A stretch of 64,000 nucleotides of DNA, taken from contig CAXXSS010000001.1 of assembly GCA_963676865.2 (NCBI GenBank), forward strand, positions 744,001 to 808,000, read 5' to 3'. Source of the stretch: JAAYUD01 sp963676865 (GTDB lineage: Bacteria > Bacteroidota > Bacteroidia > Bacteroidales > Bacteroidaceae). Positions 36,137 to 43,949 of this stretch are shown here, one piece after another. The notes beneath the pieces are model-generated. The model did no database searches and was not told the origin of the DNA. It saw only the letters and a list, made by a program, of their open reading frames with translations. Made by a program: the position numbers and the translations under genes. Numbering within the stretch: the first letter of the stretch is position 1; the number at the start of each line of letters is the position of its first letter.

Positions 36137-37629
36137 ACATTTTCAAAGAACTTTGGAAGCAAGGCAAGCTTGCGTCGAAGCGTAACCCGATGTTCGACAA
36201 AAGCAAAACAGCTAAAATATGGATATACATAGGTGTTGCCTTTTGGGCTGGATACCTCATATTCTTAGGCGTAATGCTTGGCGTTGCTCTCCGTGGAGAA
36301 CATGTCTACCGAAGCCAATTGTTCGGTACATTGATATTAATACCATTTATTATGGTAATTGATTTCTTGATGCGTTTTCCGTTCCAACAGACACCGACAC
36401 AGGAGGTAAAGCCTTACCTCCTGTTGCCGGTTCGCAAACAACGAATCATCGACTTCCTACTCATCCGATCGGGATTGGATATATTCAACCTATTCTGGTT
36501 CTTCTTCTTTATCCCATTTGGTTGCGTCACGGTTGTCGGTTATTTTGGTATCCTAAGCCTCATCAGTTACTTGTTCTGTATATGGATACTTATCATAATC
36601 AACAACTATTGGCATTTGCTTTGTCGCACTCTGATGAATGAGAGTTTAGTCTGGTTATTGCTTCCAATCAGTATTTACGGTGGAATCATTGCCCTTGTCT
36701 TTATTCCAAAAAAATTCCCCGCCGCAAACATCTTATTAAATATCGGCGAAGGTTATATCAACTTCAACCCACTGTATATCATCCCAACAATTGCCGTAGG
36801 TGTACTGTTGTGGATCATTTGCAGCAATTTGATGAAGAGATTGGTTTATAAAGAAATAAACCGAGTAGACGATGCAAAGATAAAACACTTGTCGGAATAT
36901 AAATTCCTCGATAGATATGGGTTGCTAGGCGAATTCTTCCGATTAGAATTAAAGATGCTATTTCGCAATCGTGCAACAAAGATATCAATGCGAGTTATCT
37001 TAATCTGTGTCATAGCGTTCTGTGGAGTCATGAGTTTCACACCGGTTTACAACGACGCATTCGGAAAGTTTTTCGTAACGACTTATGCTTTTTGTGCAGT
37101 CGGCGTAACTTTGTTGCAACGCATTATGGCTTTTGAAGGAAACTACATTGATGGATTAATGGTGCGCAAAGAATGTATCTTGACATTATTAAAAGCAAAA
37201 TACAATTTGGCAATATTATTCGTCATCCTGCCATTCTGCTTATTACTTCCGGCTATCATAAAAGCAAAGATCACGCTATTATTTGTTGTTTCGGTAGCCG
37301 CTTTCTGTAGCGGGTTCGTATATTTTCTATTATTCCAGCTAGCTGTATACAACACAGAGACGGTACCACTCAACACAAAGATAGCAGCCAGACAATCAAC
37401 ATCGAGCATCCAAAAAGTGATTACTTTCGTAGCCTTGCTTCTTCCAATGGGTATATATCCGATAATGGAATGGGCCTGCGGACAAAAGATTGGCGACTCG
37501 ATACTATTATTTATCGGCATAGTTTTTATTCTCACTTCCAACATCTGGTTACGCAATATCTACCAAAGATTTATGGCAAGGCGCTATAAGAATATGGAAG
37601 ATTTCCGCGATAGCCGCAACAACGAATAA
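36133..37629 (+). CDS. DUF5687-type multi-spanning membrane protein, ABC permease partner
   Basis: Integral inner-membrane protein of 498 residues with about ten to twelve hydrophobic segments. The cytosolic N-terminus NIFKELWKQGKLASKRNPMFDK and the PFQQTPTQEVKPYLLLPVRKQRIIDFLLIRS segment match my memory of DUF5687, the permease half of a Bacteroidetes ABC system. It overlaps the M16 peptidase gene by four bases and is followed after 21 bp by an ABC ATPase. Transport substrate unknown. Confidence 0.8.
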   Translation: MNIFKELWKQGKLASKRNPMFDKSKTAKIWIYIGVAFWAGYLIFLGVMLGVALRGEHVYRSQLFGTLILIPFIMVIDFLMRFPFQQTPTQEVKPYLLLPVRKQRIIDFLLIRSGLDIFNLFWFFFFIPFGCVTVVGYFGILSLISYLFCIWILIIINNYWHLLCRTLMNESLVWLLLPISIYGGIIALVFIPKKFPAANILLNIGEGYINFNPLYIIPTIAVGVLLWIICSNLMKRLVYKEINRVDDAKIKHLSEYKFLDRYGLLGEFFRLELKMLFRNRATKISMRVILICVIAFCGVMSFTPVYNDAFGKFFVTTYAFCAVGVTLLQRIMAFEGNYIDGLMVRKECILTLLKAKYNLAILFVILPFCLLLPAIIKAKITLLFVVSVAAFCSGFVYFLLFQLAVYNTETVPLNTKIAARQSTSSIQKVITFVALLLPMGIYPIMEWACGQKIGDSILLFIGIVFILTSNIWLRNIYQRFMARRYKNMEDFRDSRNNE

Positions 37630-37650
37630 ACCATAAAACATAGAAAGACG

Positions 37651-38355
37651 ATGATTGAGATAAACAATTTAATTAAGAATTTCGGCGAAAAGACAGCAGT
37701 CACCATAGAACATTTTCAAATACAAAGTGGACAAATGTTAGGACTAGTCGGAAATAATGGAGCCGGAAAAACGACATTATTTCGGCTGGCATTAGATCTT
37801 CTGGAAGCCGATCAAGGAAATGTTACAATAAAGGGAGTTGACGTAAGCAAAAGTGAAGAATGGAAAAAGACAACCGGAGCTTTTATTGATGACGGCTTTC
37901 TGATAGATTATCTCTCGCCTGAAGAATTCTTTTATTTCAGTGGCAGACTTTATGGCCTTTCAAAAGAAGAGATTGATGAACGTTTGAAAGAGTTTGAGCA
38001 CTTCATGAGCGGAGAAGTCATTGGACAAAAGAAACTAATACGCAACTACTCGGCCGGTAATAAACAAAAGATAGGTATTATATCAGCCATGTTGCATTAT
38101 CCTCAAGTACTGATACTTGACGAACCGTTTAACTTTCTCGACCCCACATCGCAATCGCTTATCAAACATTTACTCAAAAAATATAACGAAGAACACCAGG
38201 CTACGGTTATCATATCCAGCCACAATCTTAATCATACAGTAGACATCTGTCCCAGAATTGCGCTGCTCGAGAAAGGAATCATCATAAAAGACCTAATAAA
38301 CGAGAACAATTCTGCAGAAAAAGAGCTGGAAGAGTATTTTAATATAGAAGAATAA
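37651..38355 (+). CDS. ABC transporter ATP-binding protein
   Basis: This 234-residue nucleotide-binding subunit has Walker A GNNGAGKTT (about residues 36-44), signature-like YSAGNKQK (S-A-G-N replaces the usual SGGQ), Walker B VLILDEPFNFLDP and the switch histidine in IISSHNLNHT. It is the energising subunit for the membrane protein encoded 21 bp upstream. The altered signature is common in ABC-2-type exporters of Bacteroidetes. Confidence 0.94.
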   Translation: MIEINNLIKNFGEKTAVTIEHFQIQSGQMLGLVGNNGAGKTTLFRLALDLLEADQGNVTIKGVDVSKSEEWKKTTGAFIDDGFLIDYLSPEEFFYFSGRLYGLSKEEIDERLKEFEHFMSGEVIGQKKLIRNYSAGNKQKIGIISAMLHYPQVLILDEPFNFLDPTSQSLIKHLLKKYNEEHQATVIISSHNLNHTVDICPRIALLEKGIIIKDLINENNSAEKELEEYFNIEE

Positions 38356-38378
38356 ACGATTAAACAACATCAAAAGTC

Positions 38379-39269
38379 ATGAAGAAAATATTCTATTTAA
38401 TTATTACACTGCTCATCGTAGCTGCCCCATCGCAAGCCCAGTTATTATGGAAGATTTCAGGTAAAGGGCTCGCGCATCCATCTTACATGTTTGGTTCCCA
38501 TCATTTAGCAAAACTAAGTATTATAGACAGTATCAAAGGGTTAAAGCCAGCTTTCGAATCGACAAAACAGGTAGTAGGCGAAATAGATATGAAAGACATG
38601 ATGTCGCCACAAGTAATCGCAGAGATGCAAAAGAAGATGATGATGGGAGGAGATTCTACATTACAGAAAATCTTTACTCCCGATGAAAGTCAGAAAATAG
38701 ACAAATGTATTCAAGAATATATTCCCGGTGCAACATTGGCAATGGTACAAAAGATGCGCCCCGCTGCTCTAACAAACCAACTGACAGTAGTAATGATGGC
38801 AAAACAGCTCGGAGGATTCAATATGCAAGAACAGCTTGACAGCTATTTTCAGAAAGAGGCAAGCGCAAAAGGCAAAAATGTATTGGCTTTCGAAACTATT
38901 AGCCAACAACTGAATATTCTATTCAACGATACTCCAATAAAACGCCAAGCAGAGTTGCTGCTCTGTCTCATAGACAACATTAAAGATATGTCCCAGCAAG
39001 CCCTGCAACTAACAGCTTACTATAATCACCAGAAGCTAGATGCAATGTACCAGCTTTCGCAAAAGAAAGACGGCAACCATTGTGACAGCTACCAGAGCGA
39101 AGAAGATGCTTTAATAAAAAATCGCAATAACAACTGGATGAAAACAATCCCGTCAATGATCAAAGAGAACTCTTCGTTCATCGTTGTCGGAGCACTCCAT
39201 TTAGCTGGTCCCGACGGGCTTATCACACTACTGAAAAAAGCGGGATATACTGTAACTCCAGTTAAATAA
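38379..39269 (+). CDS. TraB/GumN-family protein (putative metallopeptidase fold)
   Basis: Secreted or periplasmic protein with a signal peptide ending PSQAQ. The mature N-terminus LLWKISGKGLAHPSYMFGSHH and the C-terminal VVGALHLAGPDGLITLLKKAGYTV carry the two GxxH motifs of the TraB/GumN (Tiki-like) family. It follows the ABC ATPase by 23 bp and precedes the HAD gene by 12 bp, so it belongs to the same transcript. Two distant paralogs lie at 59773-62300. The biochemical role in bacteria is unclear. Confidence 0.88.
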   Translation: MKKIFYLIITLLIVAAPSQAQLLWKISGKGLAHPSYMFGSHHLAKLSIIDSIKGLKPAFESTKQVVGEIDMKDMMSPQVIAEMQKKMMMGGDSTLQKIFTPDESQKIDKCIQEYIPGATLAMVQKMRPAALTNQLTVVMMAKQLGGFNMQEQLDSYFQKEASAKGKNVLAFETISQQLNILFNDTPIKRQAELLLCLIDNIKDMSQQALQLTAYYNHQKLDAMYQLSQKKDGNHCDSYQSEEDALIKNRNNNWMKTIPSMIKENSSFIVVGALHLAGPDGLITLLKKAGYTVTPVK

Positions 39270-39281
39270 GAAAAGAGGCAG

Positions 39282-39932
39282 ATGATTAAAGCCTGTTTAT
39301 TTGATTTTGATTATACATTGGTTGATTCGCACATCGGAATAGTCAAATGTTTCCGAATCGTTTTAGAACGTCATCAATTCACTTCGGTGAGTGATGACGC
39401 TATAAAACGCACCATCGGAAAGACACTCGAAAAATCATTTTCGATATTAACCGGTATTACCGACGATAAAGAATTATCCAAATTAAGAGAAGAGTACCGT
39501 AAAGAAGCAGATATCTATATGAATCCAAACACCCATCTGTTTCCTGACACGGTATCAACGCTCACAACGCTGAAAGAAAGCGGACTTATGATAGGCATCA
39601 TTTCAACAAAATATCGTTTTCGCTTCATGGATGTGATGAATAAACATTTTGTTGCCGATTTTTTCAATGTCCTCATTGGAAATGAAGATATCAAGCAACC
39701 GAAGCCCCATCCAGAGAGTATCTACCAAGCTCTAGACGAATTGCATATCTCTCCCAACGAAATGATCTATGTAGGTGACAGCACCGTAGATGGAGAAACG
39801 GCGCAAAATGCCGCAGTACCATTTATAGGAGTAACAACTGGAATGACAACCAAACAAGAATTGGCTGCTTATCCGCATTTGGCTATTATAAAATCCTTAC
39901 AAGATCTACCAATAATAATCAGAACATACTGA
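39282..39932 (+). CDS. HAD-superfamily phosphatase, phosphoglycolate phosphatase-like
   Basis: Cytosolic phosphohydrolase of 216 residues. Motif I is DFDYTLVDS with the nucleophile Asp8 and acid/base Asp10; motif II is IISTK, motif III the Lys in KQPKPHP, motif IV GDSTVDGETA. The helical cap lies after motif I, as in Gph/PpaX types. Last gene of the run that begins at kdsA or the M16 gene. Substrate not predictable from sequence. Confidence 0.92.
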   Translation: MIKACLFDFDYTLVDSHIGIVKCFRIVLERHQFTSVSDDAIKRTIGKTLEKSFSILTGITDDKELSKLREEYRKEADIYMNPNTHLFPDTVSTLTTLKESGLMIGIISTKYRFRFMDVMNKHFVADFFNVLIGNEDIKQPKPHPESIYQALDELHISPNEMIYVGDSTVDGETAQNAAVPFIGVTTGMTTKQELAAYPHLAIIKSLQDLPIIIRTY

Positions 39933-39982
39933 TGAAAATTGGTTCATTTCAGAAAGATTTCATGTTTTGTTCTAAGAAGAAT

Positions 39983-40072
39983 GTCGTTCCACATATGTGA
40001 TTCGATCAACTCACATATGTGAGTCGATCGTTCCATATATGTGAGTTGATCGAATCACATATGTGGAACGAC
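39983..40072. repeat. 90-bp inverted repeat made of four 22-bp-spaced palindromes
   Basis: Two 40-base arms with two mismatches flank a 10-base centre. Within them four CACATATGTG-type palindromes start at 39990, 40012, 40034 and 40056, exactly 22 bp apart. The third reads CATATATGTG. They are separated by GATC-containing 12-bp spacers. No T-run follows. Lies 50 bp after the HAD gene stop. Confidence 0.92.
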
Positions 40073-40579
40073 AAAACATTAATGAGTCAACAGAAAGGCC
40101 TTAAATACGAGATCCATGATTCAATAAGATGTGTACAAAACACCTTCTCTCAGAGAAGAAGAAATGGATTACTTCCATGCATGGGCGGTAAGCAAGAGAG
40201 TTTCTACGTGGTGCACACACCACAGGTTCCAAGTGATGACTTAATCGGTTGATATACGAGATAGGTGATCCGTATTTCATAAAGCACTAACAATAAGCAA
40301 GATAATACCATTTCGGAGTTCCAAAAACAAGCCACGCCTGTATACATCGCTCATAATCAAAAAGATAAGGTGACGGAAAGAGTTTTAAAACTTTTTTTTG
40401 CGAAACATTAGTCTGAATGATTGTATTTTTTATAACACACATACTCTATTTTTTAATAAAGAAAAAACTACAAGAAAAATATACTATATAATTAATTATT
40501 ATTATATTTGGATAAAAATAGCCGTATGAATATCTATAAATAGATAAGACGTAATTCTAAATATTAAAATTAGACAGAT
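40073..40579. other. Non-coding stretch between the inverted repeat and the DUF2007 gene
   Basis: Holds a small GTGGTG/CACCAC hairpin (40208-40223) and AT-rich sequence near 40400-40560 that probably contains the promoter of the next gene. A short ORF over 40019-40252 starts within the palindromic array and shows no coding character. Confidence 0.4.
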
Positions 40580-41116
40580 ATGATGAAGTCGTCCAAAAAT
40601 CTAAGTCATGACGATATGCACGAAATATTGTTATTGAAATGCAAAAACAGTATTTGCGCTGATGAAATTGTAGATTTGCTCAACGCTCATAATATTGCCT
40701 TGCGACAGCATGATGAAAGTCAAGACCCTAGAGCAGGAGCGTATGGGCCAGTGACAGGTATTGCCATATATGTATTTGCGAAAGATTATGAAAAGGCCTT
40801 AGGCATCATTAATCCAACTCTCAAAGATATGAATAATTCTAGTACATTTTGCCCTAAATGTGGTAGTGAAGATGTAATGCCCATTATACGCAATCATGAC
40901 TATGGTACTATTCTAAGCTTACTTTGTCTTTTCCTTTTACTCATTCCAATCCTTTATCTTCTCGTTTTTGCAAATGAGTTTGGTCTTAAATCACCCATAG
41001 GCAATATTATTGCTTTGGTTATGGTTTCATTAGGTTTCGTTTTAATGTTTGCTCTTAAATATTATAATGTTAATTATAAATGCGAGAAATGTGGTAAGAA
41101 GTTCAATCATCGCTAA
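40580..41116 (+). CDS. DUF2007-type protein with zinc-ribbon cysteines and two membrane segments
   Basis: Small membrane protein of 178 residues. Residues 15-80 (LLKCKNSICADEIVDLLNAHNIALRQHDES ... AIYVFAKDYEKALGII, a fold of the DUF2007 'putative signal transducing' type) are cytosolic. A CPKCG pair near residue 92 and a CEKCG pair near residue 170 are separated by two hydrophobic helices (about 107-128 and 138-160), so the two halves of a zinc ribbon would meet at the cytosolic face after a membrane hairpin. No operon partner. Function unknown. Confidence 0.75.
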   Translation: MMKSSKNLSHDDMHEILLLKCKNSICADEIVDLLNAHNIALRQHDESQDPRAGAYGPVTGIAIYVFAKDYEKALGIINPTLKDMNNSSTFCPKCGSEDVMPIIRNHDYGTILSLLCLFLLLIPILYLLVFANEFGLKSPIGNIIALVMVSLGFVLMFALKYYNVNYKCEKCGKKFNHR

Positions 41117-41228
41117 TTTAAGTATCTACAATACGACCTTGGCTTAAATCTGAGCTTTTCTCGTTTGGCAGAAGAATCTTAATAGACAAGAATATCAGGC
41201 AGATAAAGAAAAAAAAACAAAAGATTAA

Positions 41229-41259
41229 TTGGATAATTCAAGAAAACACACTAATTTTG
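41229..41259 (+). promoter_or_regulatory. Promoter of rplU-rpmA
   Basis: TTG at 41229-41231, 20 bases, then TAATTTTG at 41252-41259, a canonical Bacteroides promoter that places the transcript start near 41266. Confidence 0.75.
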
Positions 41260-41278
41260 TGCCCTGATTATTCCGAAC

Positions 41279-41321
41279 CGGGCTTTATAAAAGTGCAATT
41301 CAGTGATTGAAGTGCCGCCCG
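41279..41321 (+). promoter_or_regulatory. Structured 5' leader of the L21 mRNA
   Basis: An outer CGGGC/GCCCG pairing (41279-41283 with 41317-41321) encloses a hairpin with arms GCA-TTCA and TGAA-TGC (41295-41315). It lies within the predicted untranslated leader and could be an autoregulatory ribosomal-protein leader; that role is inferred. Confidence 0.45.
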
Positions 41322-41353
41322 ACGGAGCTAACCTGTTTTAATAAATACAACAG

Positions 41354-41671
41354 ATGTACGCAATTGTAGAAATCCAAGGCCAGCAATTCAAAGCAGAGGC
41401 AGGAAAAAAGCTTTTTGTTCACCACATTCAGAATACCGAGAATGGTGCAACAGTAGAATTTGATAAAGTATTATTGGTAGACAAAGATGGAGCTATCACT
41501 GTAGGCACTCCCACTATAGACGGAGCGAAAGTTGTTTGTGAGGTTATCTCTCATTTGGTAAAAGGAGACAAAGTTCTCATATTCCATAAAAAGAGAAGAA
41601 AAGGCTATCGCAAACTTAACGGTCACCGCCAACAGTTCACAGAGGTTTCAATTAAAGAAGTAATTGCTTAA
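41354..41671 (+). CDS. rplU: 50S ribosomal protein L21
   Basis: Large-subunit protein binding 23S rRNA. The 105 residues begin MYAIVEIQGQQFKAEAGKKLFV and contain the L21 signature FHKKRRKGYRKLNGHRQQFTEV near the C-terminus. First gene of the conserved rplU-rpmA pair, preceded by a canonical promoter and a structured leader. Confidence 0.98.
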   Translation: MYAIVEIQGQQFKAEAGKKLFVHHIQNTENGATVEFDKVLLVDKDGAITVGTPTIDGAKVVCEVISHLVKGDKVLIFHKKRRKGYRKLNGHRQQFTEVSIKEVIA

Positions 41672-41692
41672 TCATTTAAAAAGTAAAAGAAA

Positions 41693-41968
41693 ATGGCACA
41701 TAAAAAAGGTGTAGGTAGTTCTAAGAACGGCCGTGAATCAGCAAGCAAAAGATTAGGCGTTAAGATATATGGTGGTGAAGCTTGCAAAGCAGGTAATATC
41801 ATCATTCGTCAGAGAGGCACAGAATACCATCCGGGTGAAAACATCGGCATGGGTAAAGATCATACTCTTTTTGCCTTAGTAGATGGTACAGTACAATTCA
41901 AGGTAGGTAGAGAAGACAGACGTTATGTTTCTGTTATTCCTGCCAGCATTGAAAAAGCTGAAGCTTAG
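41693..41968 (+). CDS. rpmA: 50S ribosomal protein L27
   Basis: Large-subunit protein close to the peptidyl-transferase centre. The 91 residues start MAHKKGVGSSKNGRES and contain RLGVKIYGGEACKAGNIIIRQRGTEYHPGENIGMGKDHTLFAL, the L27 core. It begins directly at the AHKKG sequence, without the cleaved N-terminal extension of Firmicutes. Placed 21 bp after rplU and followed by a strong terminator. Confidence 0.98.
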   Translation: MAHKKGVGSSKNGRESASKRLGVKIYGGEACKAGNIIIRQRGTEYHPGENIGMGKDHTLFALVDGTVQFKVGREDRRYVSVIPASIEKAEA

Positions 41969-41990
41969 TCTGTAAATAAAATCTTATATA

Positions 41991-42023
41991 AAAAACCTAC
42001 ACTCTAAACGTGTAGGTTTTTTT
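41991..42023 (+). terminator. Rho-independent terminator after rpmA
   Basis: The arms AAAACCTACAC and GTGTAGGTTTT surround a 6-7-base loop and are followed by TTTTTA. Confidence 0.9.
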
Positions 42024-42071
42024 ATTTGTAGTAAGCACTTGCAGATTCTCGACCAAAAACCTTAGCAAACA

Positions 42072-42103
42072 TTTGGTAAATCAGATTTATTCTTATATGT
42101 TTG
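42072..42103 (+). promoter_or_regulatory. Promoter of the ECF sigma factor gene
   Basis: TTTG at 42072-42075, 20 bases, then TATGTTTG at 42096-42103. The -7 box covers a TTG codon at 42101 that would otherwise be the longest-ORF start, so the true start must be downstream. Confidence 0.75.
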
Positions 42104-42166
42104 TGCCCGAAATATTATGAAGACATACTCACTAGTCAAGAAGTCCAAAAGAGAGTAAACCATATC

Positions 42167-42721
42167 ATGGATATCGTTCATTCTACATTCCAACACGTCT
42201 TTAGGAAATTTTATCCTCAGACTTTATTCTATGCCACTCGCATTGTCGGCGAAGATGATGCAGAGGATGTGGTACAAGATGCCTTTATTGAACTATGGAA
42301 AAGAAAAGATGAAATCGTTGATGAGGAACATATCAAAGCTTTCCTTTTCCGTACAACTTATACTCGTGCCTTAAATGTCCTTAAACATCGGTCTATCACT
42401 CAAAATTATGCCGAAGCAATGCAGCAATTAGATTTAGAAAGAGCACGATTTTACCATCCGGAGAACAATGACACTATCAACAGAATAGAAAATAAAGAAC
42501 TGCACGATCAAATAGAAGCGAGGATTAATGAGCTCCCCGATCGGTGTAGAGAAGTATTTGTTATGAGCTATCTTCACGACATGAAAAACAAGGAGATAGC
42601 AGAGCTATTGAATATTTCGATCAAGACAGTCGAAGTCCATATCTACAAAGCCTTGAGGTTTCTTAGATCTCGTTTAGATTCTTTGACTTTTATATTTTTA
42701 TTTTTTTATCTAAAGATATAA
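42167..42721 (+). CDS. ECF-type RNA polymerase sigma factor (PUL regulator)
   Basis: Directs RNA polymerase to the SusC-led operon downstream when released by its anti-sigma factor. ATG at 42167 gives 184 residues starting MDIVHSTFQHVF. A longer frame from TTG at 42101 is unlikely since the promoter's -7 box covers that codon. Region 2 is visible as FYATRIVGEDDAEDVVQDAFIELWKRK, and region 4 as LPDRCREVFVMSYLHDMKNKEIAELLNISIKTVEVHIYKALRFLR. The hydrophobic tail TFIFLFFYLKI is a common ending in Bacteroides ECF factors. The FecR-type gene begins 39 bp later. Confidence 0.93.
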   Translation: MDIVHSTFQHVFRKFYPQTLFYATRIVGEDDAEDVVQDAFIELWKRKDEIVDEEHIKAFLFRTTYTRALNVLKHRSITQNYAEAMQQLDLERARFYHPENNDTINRIENKELHDQIEARINELPDRCREVFVMSYLHDMKNKEIAELLNISIKTVEVHIYKALRFLRSRLDSLTFIFLFFYLKI

Positions 42722-42760
42722 GTGATTTTAATGCATCAGTTGTTTTACGAATAGACATCA

Positions 42761-43750
42761 ATGAATAAAATGATAGAACTGAACGACAAATTATTAAAAG
42801 ACTATTTACTCGGCAAATGCACCGAAGAAGAAGCGAGGTACATCTTGAAATGGATACATGAATCGGACGAACATGCTACCCAATTGTTCAAGATAGAGGA
42901 GCTATATCACCTTGGGCGCTTCGAAGAATATACAAAGAAAGCAGGAAAAGCCGAGAATCGTTTGATGTCGAAGATCAAAATGATTGAAAACGAGAGATCT
43001 CATAGTATACAACTAATGAGATGGATAAAATACACAGCAATCGCTGTGGTAGTTCTACTGGTCGGTAACGGTTATTGGAGTTATCGTCATCAGACTCTAC
43101 CGGAGATGATTACTACCCAAGCATTAGATAAAGTACAACAGATTACTCTGCCCGATGGAACTAAAGTATGGCTTAACCGAACTGCCACTTTAAAATATCC
43201 GAAGAATTTTAATAGCAATAAACGAGAAGTAGAGCTCGAAGGTGAAGCTTATTTTAAAGTAACAAAGAATCCACATCGGCCTTTTATTGTAAGCAGTAAA
43301 GCCATGAGTGTAAAAGTACTAGGCACCGTATTCGATTATAATACTAAGAGCGAAGCAAATAAAGAAGAAGTTTCACTGCTCGAAGGAATGGTCCAAGCAA
43401 TAGGTCACAAAGAAGAAGGGAAAGTTACGATTATGCCGGGACAAAAGGTTATATTAGACAAACAAAACCATCGCATGATCGTCCAACAAGTAAATGCCGA
43501 TCTGGAAGCAGTATGGCATAATAATATGATACCATTGAAGAATGCCAATATCAGTGATATTGTTCGCATTTTAGAACGATTTTACAATGTGCATATCACC
43601 GTAGATTCAAATTTCGACAAGAACATGACTTATTCCGGTGTTATAAAACGAAACAACACGATAGATTCGGTATTGTCTGCTCTGTCATACGCCATCCCAA
43701 TACGCTACACAATAACAGGTTCGTATATTCATCTGGCAAACAAGCACTGA
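42761..43750 (+). CDS. FecR-type transmembrane anti-sigma factor
   Basis: Holds the ECF sigma factor inactive until the outer-membrane SusC/STN signals. It has 329 residues. The cytosolic N-terminus (about 1-85) contains LLKDYLLGKCTEEEARYILKWI. A single membrane segment YTAIAVVVLLVGNGYW lies near residues 90-106, and a periplasmic FecR domain follows with ITLPDGTKVWLNRTATLKYP and FKVTKNPHRPFIV. The C-terminal DUF4974-like part (LKNANISDIVRILERFYNVHITVD) is related to STN domains. ATG at 42770 is a possible alternative start. A strong hairpin terminator follows, separating it from susC. Confidence 0.94.
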   Translation: MNKMIELNDKLLKDYLLGKCTEEEARYILKWIHESDEHATQLFKIEELYHLGRFEEYTKKAGKAENRLMSKIKMIENERSHSIQLMRWIKYTAIAVVVLLVGNGYWSYRHQTLPEMITTQALDKVQQITLPDGTKVWLNRTATLKYPKNFNSNKREVELEGEAYFKVTKNPHRPFIVSSKAMSVKVLGTVFDYNTKSEANKEEVSLLEGMVQAIGHKEEGKVTIMPGQKVILDKQNHRMIVQQVNADLEAVWHNNMIPLKNANISDIVRILERFYNVHITVDSNFDKNMTYSGVIKRNNTIDSVLSALSYAIPIRYTITGSYIHLANKH

Positions 43751-43765
43751 TTTCATACAACATAT

Positions 43766-43815
43766 AAAAGAGTGCGGAGTAACTATTTACAAGCTACTCC
43801 GCACTCTTTTTTTAA
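43766..43815 (+). terminator. Terminator between the sigma/anti-sigma pair and the PUL operon
   Basis: A perfect 16-base stem (AAAAGAGTGCGGAGTA with its complement) and a 13-base loop are followed by a T-run, 16 bp after the anti-sigma stop. Confidence 0.9.
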
Positions 43816-43949
43816 GAAAGAAAAAAAAATAAAGAAAACAATAAGTGATTTTTGTAATAGCATTGTATTTAAATTATAACAGATAAGAAAAAGTCGACAT
43901 TCTTAAAGCTGTTATTCATTAAACTAATTTATATAACTATAAATGTAAT

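Noticed and set aside
39983..40072. CRISPR-like regular repeats
   Set aside because: Only four 10-bp palindromes with a 22-bp period, GATC-containing related spacers and overall inverted symmetry; no cas genes.
40019..40252. 77-codon ORF starting in the 22-bp palindrome array
   Set aside because: It begins inside a repeat, has no family match, no promoter and unusual composition; probably chance.
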